From JBAWXE01 sp037144255 (GTDB lineage Bacteria; Bacteroidota; Bacteroidia; Chitinophagales; Chitinophagaceae), in the NCBI GenBank assembly GCA_037144255.1, contig JBAWXE010000005.1, positions 1 through 64,000 on the forward strand: a stretch of 64,000 bases of DNA, in the 5' to 3' direction. The translations under genes and the position numbers were made by a program. The stretch's first letter is position 1, and the number at the start of each line of letters is the position of its first letter. The notes beneath the pieces are model-generated. The model was given only the letters and a program-made list of their open reading frames with translations, searched no databases and was not told where the DNA came from. This document shows positions 52,997-62,368 of this stretch, piece after piece.

Positions 52997-54622
52997 TTAT
53001 CTGAATAACTCTTCTATACTTTGTGGTCGTATATCTGCCAGCCAATGAAATCTGCTCAATCTCATGGTACCGATATTGGCCTGCTGTATGGGGGTCATCG
53101 TCTGTTTCACATCTTCCTCAAAAAGAATATGGTCTATCTTCTTAGTGTTGAAGTATACTTTCATGCGCTCACTAGTCGCCTGGTTCACTCCCAAATAGGC
53201 AGCAGAATCATCCTTTGCATAATATATGCTTTCTGCATTCGGTTTCACTATTATATGGGTCAATTCATTGTCCTTAAAATATCCCGTTAGTGTTTTACCT
53301 TGCACTTGGTCATACATATTTGCTTTTCCCGGACCTGATTGCGATACCAAAAATGCTTTTTCCGGCACATACAGTCTCTTGATACTGCTACTGTCCACAT
53401 ATATAAGTATGGTATCTCCTGTTATCTGGCTCTTACGTGCCCATGCCACAGGAGAGTACATCATCTTAATCACAGAGTCCTTTTGCGAATAACTGATACT
53501 ATCACAACGCCCTTGCAGCGAATCAGAAAATATCAGGACATGATGGTAACCTATAAAATAACGTGGCCTGGTAGAGTCTATCGTAGTAGTCGTTGTGTCT
53601 GCTACCATCCTTGTCACTATTTTACCTTTTTTATTCTTAGTTTTCACCTCTATCATCTTTTTCACACTGTCAGATGCTATAGGTGTCGGTTGAGAATAAA
53701 AGGTATCTGCCCTAATGAACAAACTGTCCTTTCCATTCACTGTTTTCAATACAGGCTTTATATAGGCAAACAGTCTGTGTGTCTTTCTGTTGTATTCACT
53801 ATAACCACTATACATGGTAGTATGCTGTGTAGTATCTATGCTCACCACATTACCCCATGCCTTTCCCATTCCGCTGATGCTGCTATAGTCTATGGTATCT
53901 GCTTCTATTATCTGATCTTCATTTACAATAGTAGACCTGGTATCAAAATGTGCAACTTCATTTTTCGAATCATATGTACCACTTATGGTACGCAATGTCT
54001 GTTTCTTCCCATATACTATCGATGAGTCAAAAAATGTAATGAGCTTGGTCTCCGAATTATAACCCAGATCTTTCGATGTGATCGTATCATCCGGCCCTGT
54101 CACGTAGACGTTCTTTGTAAATCTCGAATCCTTACTTTTAGCATTATAGAATCCTTCTTCGCTATATACTGTTGTACTATCACTTTCCAATGTACCTCCA
54201 TTAGTATATACTCCCGTCTTAGTGCCTAAGTCGTAGGTTAGTTCTTCACAACTTAGTTTACTCTTTATATCATAAAGCACCACATCCCCACGCATATAGG
54301 CCAATTTGCGGTTACTGGTATATCGCAGATAGTCGCTTTCGGCATGTGTGCCTCCCGGCTGTACAATTTTCACATGCCCAAATCCTTCCAGATTATTCGA
54401 CTTCGTATCTATGTATGCACTATCACAATACATCAGGTTCTCACCTTGCCTTATGATAACATTTCCTATGAATTTATTTAACTCGCCTGAGTCGGTAGTA
54501 GTATGAACAAAACGGTCCCCATGGGGCTCAATAGCTATTTTGTTGCTTGTATCGGCCGGCTTCTGTGCAAACGAAACAGAACTATATAGTAACGACAGCA
54601 GGCATAATAGAATATTACGCAC
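52997..54622 (-). CDS. OstA-like (LptA/LptD N-terminal domain) periplasmic protein
   Basis: About 541 aa from GTG 54622, or 574 aa if the ATG at 54721 is used. The GTG start puts the signal peptide (VRNILLCLLSLLYSSVSFAQ) at the very N-terminus, so it is favoured. The mature part is a repetitive beta-jellyroll of OstA type (KFIGNVIIRQGENLMYCDSA; SNNLEGFGHVKIV; KLAYMRGDVVLYD; SSISGMGKAWGNV). LptA-like proteins carry LPS across the periplasm. Its exact part in Lpt transport, or in assembly in general, is not proven. It is upstream of lysC. Confidence 0.8.
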   Translation of the reverse strand: MRNILLCLLSLLYSSVSFAQKPADTSNKIAIEPHGDRFVHTTTDSGELNKFIGNVIIRQGENLMYCDSAYIDTKSNNLEGFGHVKIVQPGGTHAESDYLRYTSNRKLAYMRGDVVLYDIKSKLSCEELTYDLGTKTGVYTNGGTLESDSTTVYSEEGFYNAKSKDSRFTKNVYVTGPDDTITSKDLGYNSETKLITFFDSSIVYGKKQTLRTISGTYDSKNEVAHFDTRSTIVNEDQIIEADTIDYSSISGMGKAWGNVVSIDTTQHTTMYSGYSEYNRKTHRLFAYIKPVLKTVNGKDSLFIRADTFYSQPTPIASDSVKKMIEVKTKNKKGKIVTRMVADTTTTTIDSTRPRYFIGYHHVLIFSDSLQGRCDSISYSQKDSVIKMMYSPVAWARKSQITGDTILIYVDSSSIKRLYVPEKAFLVSQSGPGKANMYDQVQGKTLTGYFKDNELTHIIVKPNAESIYYAKDDSAAYLGVNQATSERMKVYFNTKKIDHILFEEDVKQTMTPIQQANIGTMRLSRFHWLADIRPQSIEELFR

Positions 54623-54793
54623 ATGCTTTCCGCTAAGCGAAGGGAATAAACTCAGTCTTTGTGATGGCACTAAAATGATGGCTGTTAGATTTAGGCGCAA
54701 AATACTAAAAACACAGCGCATTCATCCATACTTATATAGCATCGTTTTGCAATTAATAAGCAATATGAATAGCCCTTATGAAAAAATATTATG

Positions 54794-57700
54794 TTAAAAA
54801 TCTGTACCTATTGAGAAGTATACTATCGGTTTCTTAGCCCCTTCTATATTCCAGGCTGCATCCAGCCTTATAAAGTAACTGAACAACATGGTGCGCAGCC
54901 CTGCCCCATAACCCATTGCCATAGTGGCGGGTGCAGGCAATTCTATCAGGGCACTTACCTCCTGACTACGGGTTTGAGAGCCCCGCACAAAATAATATCC
55001 ATTAGTACTGTTATTAGTGGGTAGCAATCCGTTCCAAGCAGAACCTATATCGCAAAACGCCACCAACTGCATATATCTTAATAAAGAAGATTGTATGGGC
55101 CTTTTCATGAAGGTAGTAAATACCGGCAGTCGCACCTCTGTATTCATAACTGCATAGGTGTTACCACTCAGATAGCTTTGCTTATAGCCTCTCATATTAT
55201 TAGCCAATGTCTGAAACGCAAATCCATTCAGATCTCCTCTTCCGGTACTGCTCGATTGAGAATTGATCCAATTATCTACTCCACCCATCAGATACAGTAG
55301 CTTCTCCTTACCATCAGAGTGTGCACATGCAAAACGTTGAGCCCATATCAGGTTCTTATACAGTTTTGTATAGTTACGTATATCCGCACCAAAATCATAT
55401 AGATTGATACCCCCTTTATTCATTTGCAACATCCCTTCTGTCCAAAATTTATAACGTATACCATTACGTATGTTCAGCATAGGGTTGGTAGTATTATCAA
55501 ACACATATTCCAGTCGGGCTATACTCCAGAATTGCTTATCATTAGGTGGTGCATATTGGTAGCTCAATGAGTCTTGCGATTTGAACACAGATACATCTTC
55601 TCTCAATGCCATGCTCATACGCACACTCCTGATATGATCCAGTGGATAATTGGCACTACCTTGTATCATATTGGTAGTGGTTTTCATTAATTCAGAAATG
55701 GGATATTCATATCCTGGAAAATACACATTCACATTCTGGTAGTTGGCACTTCTCAGGTATAGTATATTCCAGTCTACTTTGCGGGTCACATTCTCATATT
55801 GCAAAAAGTAGGTAGAACCCGAAAAATTCATAGGCAATCTGAAACCTCCGGTAAAACGATGGTTCTCTAGTGCATCATTCAGACTCAAGGTGATCATTCC
55901 TCCCAACGGTGGGTTAGTATATCCTCCATCAGTTACAGTTTGATATTGGTTGAACAGTATACTATTATCCATCCTTATACTGAAATTATCCGGTTTGAAA
56001 CCTAGTTTATAAAGCTCCGATTTCATTTTCACATACGAACTATCTTTCCCATCAGGTAGCTTATCTTTATCCATTTCCCCTAGTTCAGGCTCTTCAGCAT
56101 CTATTTTCAGTGCATCTGCTTTAGCTATTTTCTCCTCAGGTGTTACTATAGGTTTTTCCGCTACTTGGGTGGTATCAGTAAACTCACTCTGGAACACATT
56201 ACCTTCTTTCAGCACAGGTTCTACATCATGTTCATTATTTAATTTCTTGAGCTTGGTCCCTCTGCTACCATTGGTAATATTCAGTTCTGTCAGCCCTGCT
56301 GATTTCTCAGGTTTCTCTACAGATAGTGTAGTAGGGCTTAGCACTGCCGCCTTCACATTCTTGCCTGGTATCTCTAGTCCTTTGTAATATATCTTGTATT
56401 GCTTACCTACTTGCAGCACATCTGCTACTTGATTGCTGGCAGGGTTATATTGATGCGATAATATGTTCTCTGCATAATTGGTAATAGGTACAGAATAAGC
56501 AGTATCCATATTATTCCTATCTCTTTTGAACATCACTACATATTTGTTCCTGATACCGTTTTCATCATACAGGTAGGCGAAATTATCTGTCCCATATTGT
56601 ATCGGTTGCGATATCACACCTTTATCTACCTTGGTACATTGCAACAGTTCTGCTCTTTGTGTTTTAGTATCGTAGAAGAATACATTCAGTGGTCCTGTAG
56701 GTAGTTCATTCAGTTCTTCTGTTACATGCAGATTAGGTTTCGGTCTGTTAGACAGGAACAATATCCCTCTGCGCGATGCTCCACTAATAAACATAGGTTG
56801 CACATCATCCCACAGGTCGTTGGTAATGTTCTTAAGTTTAGATCTCTTTAAGGTAAATTCATACAAATCAGTCTGGCTGTTCCTGATAGCAGAGAATACC
56901 ATCTTATCATCATCCTCCATAAAGGTCATACCAATTACCCTGTCAAAACGTTTAGGTGGTATAATGTAATTCTCTATTCTGGCTTTTACAGAGTTATATA
57001 TGCGTAGTCGGGTAGTTTTACCTTCCTTGTACAGTATCGCCATTTTGTACCCTGTATTAGACCATGCCAGCAAAGGATAATCGGGATCTACAGGTTCATT
57101 ATAGTCTTTACGCCCCCCTGCCAATATCATAGAGCGTTCTTTCTCATCTTTCGTTTTCTGTATATACACTTTGTATTCACCATTCTTCCAGGCTACATAG
57201 GCCACATCATAGCCCTTAGGCGATACCTTCATATTTCTGATGGTGGTACCATCTACCGGCACTTTGATGTCTATCAGATTTTTGCTGCTGTCCGGCTGTT
57301 GCTGCACCAGCGAATCTTTAGCATAATTCAGTTTGTAAAAGTGTATACACGAATCATAGGCTTTCTTCACATTCATGCCCATGGTCATCTTGATACCATT
57401 ATTCAGATTGCTTTTCAGCTGCATGGTATACAGCAGGTTCTTGGTAGTGTTTTCACCATATTGTGTAGCCACAAATTTCCAAAATGCCTTACCTGCCAGT
57501 TCCGGATATTTTTCTGACAACTCATAGAATCCTGTCTTGGGTCTCGCTACCAATATGTTCTTCCAGTCTGTATTGCTCTTTGTATCCCATCCATCTACCA
57601 GATAAGCTATGTACCCATCTGTGACCCACTGAGGCAAATTCAGCAATACTGCATTCTTTACCATCTCCCTGAAACTTTCTCCAAATATCATCCGCTGCAT

Positions 57701-58168
57701 CACCACTCTCGACATGCCCGATCTCAACTGACGTTTCAGGTCTATATGCTCGCCCGTATAATATACGATCAGTTTATCACCTACCAGATCTATGGTACCT
57801 GCCGGACTATCCTCTGTGGTAGTACTGCTCTTGCGCCCCACATTGGTTTGTCTGAATTCATCATACGAATTATATAATATGATATTGAAACGGTGCGGAA
57901 ATTGACCACCCATCTTTTTCTCTATGACACTGATGTCCTTCTCGGCCTGTTCAGATACGTAACGGGCTAATTCTATACCCGCAGCATCGTAATGGTATAT
58001 ACGAAAGTGCTGGGTATCAAAAAATTTCCATTTGAATTTGCGGTATTGTATCCTGTTTTGACCATATACTTCGGTATTGGTTTGGGCCAAAACCATTTCA
58101 GGCAATGCCATTATCAACATTGCTGCCAAAAAAATCCTCCCCGCCTTGTCCTTCCATTTCATGCCCAT
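54794..58168 (-). CDS. Surface or periplasmic protein: inactive peptidase-MA-like, propeller and outer-membrane barrel
   Basis: A 1124-aa exported protein, signal peptide to MVLAQ (about residue 29). Residues ~45-290 resemble a peptidase_MA-type domain, but the site expected for HExxH reads GMSRVVMQRM (151-160) and the later Glu motif reads WVTDGYIAYL (181-190), so the metal site is missing. The middle (~300-620) has TolB/PD40-like propeller repeats (KVSPKGYDVAYVAWKNGEYK; DDDKMVFSAIRNSQTDLYEF; RGILFLSNRPKP). The C-terminal ~350 residues form strands of a BamA/surface-antigen-type outer-membrane barrel ending in YFSIGTDF. Substrate and partners are unknown; it may be a scaffold or receptor. 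Confidence 0.8.
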   Translation of the reverse strand: MGMKWKDKAGRIFLAAMLIMALPEMVLAQTNTEVYGQNRIQYRKFKWKFFDTQHFRIYHYDAAGIELARYVSEQAEKDISVIEKKMGGQFPHRFNIILYNSYDEFRQTNVGRKSSTTTEDSPAGTIDLVGDKLIVYYTGEHIDLKRQLRSGMSRVVMQRMIFGESFREMVKNAVLLNLPQWVTDGYIAYLVDGWDTKSNTDWKNILVARPKTGFYELSEKYPELAGKAFWKFVATQYGENTTKNLLYTMQLKSNLNNGIKMTMGMNVKKAYDSCIHFYKLNYAKDSLVQQQPDSSKNLIDIKVPVDGTTIRNMKVSPKGYDVAYVAWKNGEYKVYIQKTKDEKERSMILAGGRKDYNEPVDPDYPLLAWSNTGYKMAILYKEGKTTRLRIYNSVKARIENYIIPPKRFDRVIGMTFMEDDDKMVFSAIRNSQTDLYEFTLKRSKLKNITNDLWDDVQPMFISGASRRGILFLSNRPKPNLHVTEELNELPTGPLNVFFYDTKTQRAELLQCTKVDKGVISQPIQYGTDNFAYLYDENGIRNKYVVMFKRDRNNMDTAYSVPITNYAENILSHQYNPASNQVADVLQVGKQYKIYYKGLEIPGKNVKAAVLSPTTLSVEKPEKSAGLTELNITNGSRGTKLKKLNNEHDVEPVLKEGNVFQSEFTDTTQVAEKPIVTPEEKIAKADALKIDAEEPELGEMDKDKLPDGKDSSYVKMKSELYKLGFKPDNFSIRMDNSILFNQYQTVTDGGYTNPPLGGMITLSLNDALENHRFTGGFRLPMNFSGSTYFLQYENVTRKVDWNILYLRSANYQNVNVYFPGYEYPISELMKTTTNMIQGSANYPLDHIRSVRMSMALREDVSVFKSQDSLSYQYAPPNDKQFWSIARLEYVFDNTTNPMLNIRNGIRYKFWTEGMLQMNKGGINLYDFGADIRNYTKLYKNLIWAQRFACAHSDGKEKLLYLMGGVDNWINSQSSSTGRGDLNGFAFQTLANNMRGYKQSYLSGNTYAVMNTEVRLPVFTTFMKRPIQSSLLRYMQLVAFCDIGSAWNGLLPTNNSTNGYYFVRGSQTRSQEVSALIELPAPATMAMGYGAGLRTMLFSYFIRLDAAWNIEGAKKPIVYFSIGTDF

Positions 58169-58219
58169 ATCTCGGCTACTATTTAGTTTGACCCTTTCTC
58201 CGCAGCAAAAGTTTAACTA

Positions 58220-58253
58220 TTGATCTTAACGAATAATTTTAGTCTTAAGTTTG
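58220..58253 (+). promoter_or_regulatory. Candidate promoter of the MBL-fold hydrolase gene
   Basis: TTG at 58220-58222, a 23-nt spacer, and TAAGTTTG (TAnnTTTG) at 58246-58253. It is 32 nt before the ATG. Confidence 0.5.
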
Positions 58254-58285
58254 CAAACTAAGTTACTATAAAAATCGCTAGGACG

Positions 58286-58930
58286 ATGTTACATATCGAT
58301 TATTTTACTTTTAATGCTTTTCAGGAAAACACCTATATCATACATAACGATGAAAAGCAGTGTTGGATTGTGGACCCCGGCATGTATGACAATTCTGAGA
58401 CAGAAAAACTTATAGCTTACCTCACTAAGGAACAACTGAAACCTATGGGCATCATCAATACACATGCCCATTTAGACCATATATTCGGGGTACAGGCCAT
58501 GATTGATACATACCATATTCCTTTCAGCCTCCATAAAAAAGAATTACCTGTATTAAAACAAGCCATGAATGCAGGGGCTCTTTGGGGTTTCCCTATGGCC
58601 TCCATTCCTCAGCCCGATCATTTTATCGACGAACACCAAATAATGACATTAGGATCAGATACCATACATGTCAAATTCACCCCTGGTCACTCTCCAGGCA
58701 GTGTAGTATTCTATTACCCTGCTGGTAAATGGGCCATTGGGGGCGATGTCCTCTTTGCAAGGGGCATAGGCCGTACCGATCTTCCAGGTGGCGACCATGA
58801 GACCCTTTTGAACAGCATACGTACACAATTGTTCGTTTTACCCGACGAAATCACTGTTTTCCCCGGCCACGGACCCGCCACCACTATAGGCCAAGAAAGG
58901 CTCTACAACCCCTTTCTCAATCAGCGATAA
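58286..58930 (+). CDS. Metallo-beta-lactamase-fold hydrolase (glyoxalase II-like)
   Basis: A 214-aa cytosolic enzyme. The di-metal motif is NTHAHLDHIFGV near residues 56-67 (HxHxDH), a later His is in FTPGHSPGSVVFYY near 130-143, the bridging Asp is in IGGDVLFARGIGRTDLPGGD near 152-171, and the last His is in VFPGHGPATT near 191-200. The length and pattern fit short glyoxalase II-like hydrolases; S-lactoylglutathione or other thioesters are possible substrates. Monocistronic between divergent and co-directional neighbours. Confidence 0.93.
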   Translation: MLHIDYFTFNAFQENTYIIHNDEKQCWIVDPGMYDNSETEKLIAYLTKEQLKPMGIINTHAHLDHIFGVQAMIDTYHIPFSLHKKELPVLKQAMNAGALWGFPMASIPQPDHFIDEHQIMTLGSDTIHVKFTPGHSPGSVVFYYPAGKWAIGGDVLFARGIGRTDLPGGDHETLLNSIRTQLFVLPDEITVFPGHGPATTIGQERLYNPFLNQR

Positions 58931-59038
58931 CATTTCATTAAGATATAATAACCGCTGATTAACAAGATTTTCGATGGATTTATTAGACTTTTGACTCCTT
59001 AACCATGAGGACTTTAAACCATTGAAAATACTAAGAAC

Positions 59039-60082
59039 ATGAAACAAACACTTTTTTCAATTGTAGCTTTTGCCCTTTGTCTCAGCGCTGGTACTGTACT
59101 CGCTCAGAGCAACAATGATGCAAAAGAAGAAACCATTCTGATCTGCAAAAAAGGCAATCAACAGACTGTTATCGAGCTGAAAAAAGGCGAGGTATATGTA
59201 AATGGTGAGAAAGTTTCTACTTCAAATACAAATAATTACAACAGCTCTAAAGTATCCCAAAGAGATAGAAGCTCTTATACTGCCGAGCGTCCTCAAAACA
59301 TATCTACCTCTGCCGGCGATGAAAATATTGGCGAGGCTACACAATACTGCTCCCTAATGGGTGTTTTCGTAAACCCTAGAGAATCTAAAGGCGGTGCTTA
59401 TGTAGAAAGAGTGAATGCCTACACCCCTGCTGCCAGAATGGGCTTGCAGAAAGGCGACCTTATCACAGATATAGATAATAACACTATTGGTAATTCCCGC
59501 GATTTCCTCGGTCTAATTCGTAGTTATCAGTCAGGACGCAAAATATTGGTCACTTTCCTCCGTAATGATCAAAAATTCAGATCATTCTCTGTTCTGACCA
59601 ACAAAACTTATAATGATCAAATGACCACACAACCACCGGTAACTACTACCAGTGTTGTTTCTTCTTCAAACGAAACCGACCTGCCTCGCACAGTAGTACT
59701 TTCTTCTAAAGAATCAAAGACCACTACCAAAAGAACACGTGGCACAGGCGACGGTCTTTTAGGGGGCAGTGGCAGATACTACGACGATTACTCTTTCGAG
59801 TCTGCTAACAAAATGGGTCTCATAGTAGAAGATCGCTCTATGGGTCGTGGTGTAAGAGTATTAGATGTATTACCTCACTCAGCTGCCGACGAAGCCGGTA
59901 TGCAAAGAGGCGATGTCATCATACAATTCAATAACGCTAAGATCACCTCTCTCGACGACTTACAAACCATCCTGATGGATTACAAACCTAACGACAGAGT
60001 ACGTGTACACTATATGCACAACGGCGATAAAGTACAAACCGATATGACACTTCAAAAGCAAGTCTCTATCAAAGATCTCTAA
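59039..60082 (+). CDS. Secreted protein with two PDZ domains, no protease domain
   Basis: A 347-aa protein with signal peptide to VLAQ (about residue 22). A short PDZ-free region is followed by PDZ one (GVFVNPRESKGGAYVERVN near 108-126; ARMGLQKGDLITDIDNN near 132-148), a Thr/Ser-rich linker, and PDZ two (GLIVEDRSMGRGVRVLDVL near 261-279; ADEAGMQRGDVIIQFN near 284-299). A DegP/HtrA-type serine protease domain is absent. PDZ domains bind C-termini of proteins, so this may be a periplasmic adaptor. It ends at a strong terminator. Confidence 0.88.
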   Translation: MKQTLFSIVAFALCLSAGTVLAQSNNDAKEETILICKKGNQQTVIELKKGEVYVNGEKVSTSNTNNYNSSKVSQRDRSSYTAERPQNISTSAGDENIGEATQYCSLMGVFVNPRESKGGAYVERVNAYTPAARMGLQKGDLITDIDNNTIGNSRDFLGLIRSYQSGRKILVTFLRNDQKFRSFSVLTNKTYNDQMTTQPPVTTTSVVSSSNETDLPRTVVLSSKESKTTTKRTRGTGDGLLGGSGRYYDDYSFESANKMGLIVEDRSMGRGVRVLDVLPHSAADEAGMQRGDVIIQFNNAKITSLDDLQTILMDYKPNDRVRVHYMHNGDKVQTDMTLQKQVSIKDL

Positions 60083-60108
60083 ACCAATTCCGATTGTATA
60101 AGAATATG

Positions 60109-60140
60109 AAAGCCTTCGCATTGTGCGGGGGCTTTTTATT
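60109..60140 (+). terminator. Intrinsic terminator of the PDZ gene
   Basis: A 12-bp stem with two G-T pairs (60109-60120 with 60124-60135, loop TTG) followed by a T-run. It lies 27 bp after the stop of the PDZ gene. Confidence 0.85.
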
Positions 60141-60230
60141 ATTTACACCTTGTTTATTTCCTTTTTGCAGCGTGCTTTCTCCTTACTATCCCGCACCCAC
60201 GGCGTTGGCACCATTCATCGTTCGGAATCG

Positions 60231-61433
60231 CTACTCCTTTACCAGTCTTGTTACTGCTCTTGCTCCTGCTGCATCTGTCAGTTCCAGCAGGTACATGCCT
60301 CTCGGTATATCATATAGCCCTATTGCATTATTGCCCAACTGTAGTGTGCCTTGTTGCACTCTCTGCCCCAGCAGGTTTTGTATAGTATAGGTAGTAGCAG
60401 CCATTACCCCATCTATATACAGTATATCATTGGCAGGGTTGGGGTATACATTCTTAGCCAGTTTATTCAGTGTAGCCACTCCCTGTGGCCATACTATCAC
60501 CTTTACAGTATCGTATGTAGATACACCACACAGTGTTTGCTTTACTACATAGCTGGTGGTAGTAGTGGGCTTTACCCACAGCCCACCTCCGCTATCTATA
60601 GGGGTACTATTACCTAGCACATACCATGTGTAGGGCATAGCCTCATCATGTAGGCCTATATAGGCACTATCTCCCAGGCCTATTATGGTATCATGCCCTG
60701 CATAGGCTATGGCATCGCTGGCTATTACGCTTACGTCGTCTATTAAGTACCAAGTGTAACTATTCCCATTTAATGCAATAGAATGACTCGTATGTGCTTT
60801 ATCCCTAAAATTTCCAATGGTTATAAATTTCTCATTACCTGTTGCAGTAAATGTACCCTGTATTTTCACCCAATGCATAGTATCATAAATGATAGTTGTA
60901 TTCTCCACCTGCGGTATGTAGGTTGTTTTTGGTGCTGCGCATCCAACAGAATCTGTATTATCTATACTACCATTATCCAGATAAGCACCAATATTAGCTA
61001 TGGCATAATCAGATGCCTCCTCTAATACTGTATAGAAAGTTACACAATATTGTTTGCCCGCTATCAATGATTGCAACAATCTTCCTTGTAAGTAATCACG
61101 ATAATAATTGCCACCGGGAATACTTTCATCATAATACATGATCAATTGCGCCATTCCTCTACCCGAACGTGGGTATTGATAAAAATCCCCATTGTTTGGT
61201 ACACCACAAAAGGGATTATTTCCTGCACAAACATTGCAATATTCAGGTGCACATATTGGAGGGTTTGAAAGAGTATCAATAGGAGACCAATAATCTGCTG
61301 CCTTTATTTGATTCCAATCATTGGGGCAGTATGAATACTGTTCAAGGCTTGGGTTACGAACTAAATTGACTTGTGCATACAAAGATGCATGCATGCAAAA
61401 TAGTAAGAGGTATATGGTAAAAAGGTTTTTCAT
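60231..61433 (-). CDS. Secreted protein with T9SS type A sorting domain
   Basis: A 400-aa protein with signal peptide to LYAQV (about residue 20). The N-terminal part (VNLVRNPSLEQYSYCPND) and a later ENTTIIYDTMHWVKIQGTF look like a jellyroll or CBM-like domain (about 22-240), common before sorting domains; it has paired Cys (CAPEYCNVCAGNNPFCG). An Ig-like part follows (to about residue 318). The last ~80 residues (VYPNPANDILYIDGVM to RLVKE) are a type A C-terminal domain cleaved by PorU. Exposed on the surface or free. The ligand is unknown. Confidence 0.85.
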   Translation of the reverse strand: MKNLFTIYLLLFCMHASLYAQVNLVRNPSLEQYSYCPNDWNQIKAADYWSPIDTLSNPPICAPEYCNVCAGNNPFCGVPNNGDFYQYPRSGRGMAQLIMYYDESIPGGNYYRDYLQGRLLQSLIAGKQYCVTFYTVLEEASDYAIANIGAYLDNGSIDNTDSVGCAAPKTTYIPQVENTTIIYDTMHWVKIQGTFTATGNEKFITIGNFRDKAHTSHSIALNGNSYTWYLIDDVSVIASDAIAYAGHDTIIGLGDSAYIGLHDEAMPYTWYVLGNSTPIDSGGGLWVKPTTTTSYVVKQTLCGVSTYDTVKVIVWPQGVATLNKLAKNVYPNPANDILYIDGVMAATTYTIQNLLGQRVQQGTLQLGNNAIGLYDIPRGMYLLELTDAAGARAVTRLVKE

Positions 61434-61462
61434 ACGTGTTGTATAAAGTTAGGTAGTATTGC

Positions 61463-61495
61463 AACAAAAAAGCCATCACAGTAGCGATAGCTTTT
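61463..61495 (-). terminator. Terminator of comB
   Basis: On the minus strand a 12-bp stem with two G-T pairs (61495-61484 with 61479-61468, loop of four) is followed by T residues. It lies 31 bp past the comB stop, so the T9SS cargo gene is a separate unit. Confidence 0.8.
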
Positions 61496-61525
61496 AAAGT
61501 ATAATTCAATAAGTAGGGAAGTCCA

Positions 61526-62257
61526 TTAGGAATGTATCAGCAACTCCTTACCCTTCAGTATAGGCACTACAGGGTGTAGATTGGGGGTAGAGCAATACTC
61601 CATATCCTTCTCCAGTCCATATGCTGATAATCTGATGTAGTGAGAACTATCCATTAAAAATGATATGAAATCATCCCCCTCAGTACGTTGGTATAAATGA
61701 TAGGCCGCACGCGCACTATCACAGTTTATAGAGAAACTATCTTTCACCGCATTCACCACCGCCCCTGCAAACAGAGTATCCTCCATATTGAACCTATCCT
61801 TCCATGCAGCGCAACCCAGCAGCACATTCTTATTCTGCCCCATCAGAAACTCAGACACCGCCTGCAGATTCAGGAAAGACCCTGTTATGATCACCGCAGC
61901 GTCCTTTACCATATGTAGCAGTCTGGTGCCATTGGTAGTGGTCAGTACCAGGGTCTTATCCTTTATAAACTCAGTAGGATACTCCGATGGGGAATTACCA
62001 TACTGTAAGCCTTCGGCCACCTTGCCATCACGTTCCCCCGCAGTGATGCTGTTAGGGGTCTTGCTGCCCAGTTCTATACACTCCGGCACAGTTGCTACAG
62101 GTATCACGCTCTTGGCGCCATTGTGCAGCGCAGCCGCTATAGTAGAGGTAGCTCTGAAAACATCTATGATAACCACTACAGCATCTTTGGTATCATACAG
62201 ATGCAATAATGCCGGTGATAAACACACTTCTAATTTGGGCTTCCTATCTATGCTCAT
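61526..62257 (-). CDS. comB: 2-phosphosulfolactate phosphatase family protein
   Basis: A 243-aa Mg-dependent phosphatase of the ComB family. VVVIIDVFRATSTIAAALHNGA near residues 26-47 gives the catalytic Asp/Arg; GERDGKVAEGLQYGNSPSEY near 74-93 and LTTTNGTRLLH near 104-114 are family signatures. In methanogens it makes sulfolactate for coenzyme M. Bacteroidota lack that pathway, so a related sulfonate or phospho-sugar substrate is likely. It is between a T9SS cargo gene and the end of the gld operon and has its own terminator. Confidence 0.88.
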   Translation of the reverse strand: MSIDRKPKLEVCLSPALLHLYDTKDAVVVIIDVFRATSTIAAALHNGAKSVIPVATVPECIELGSKTPNSITAGERDGKVAEGLQYGNSPSEYPTEFIKDKTLVLTTTNGTRLLHMVKDAAVIITGSFLNLQAVSEFLMGQNKNVLLGCAAWKDRFNMEDTLFAGAVVNAVKDSFSINCDSARAAYHLYQRTEGDDFISFLMDSSHYIRLSAYGLEKDMEYCSTPNLHPVVPILKGKELLIHS

Positions 62258-62313
62258 AACAAGTAATAAAACGACTGCAAGATAAAGTATTAGGGCAATG
62301 AGTAAAACAGGTA

Positions 62314-62347
62314 CTAAATAAAAACGCCACGTAAACTACGTGGCGTT
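62314..62347 (-). terminator. Terminator of the gldM-gldN operon
   Basis: An 11-bp perfect stem (AACGCCACGTA at 62323-62333 with TACGTGGCGTT at 62337-62347) with a T-run on the minus strand side (A-run at 62318-62324). It lies 21 bp beyond the gldN stop. Confidence 0.9.
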
Positions 62348-62368
62348 GATAATATATTGTGTGAGGTA

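Noticed and set aside
60094..60390. Rightward frame overlapping the sorting domain of the cargo at 60231
   Set aside because: It is an antisense shadow containing the terminator hairpin, with no coding signature.
61526..62257. Coenzyme M pathway from comB
   Set aside because: No other pathway genes are in the window and the lineage does not use coenzyme M as a methanogen does; only the family can be stated.
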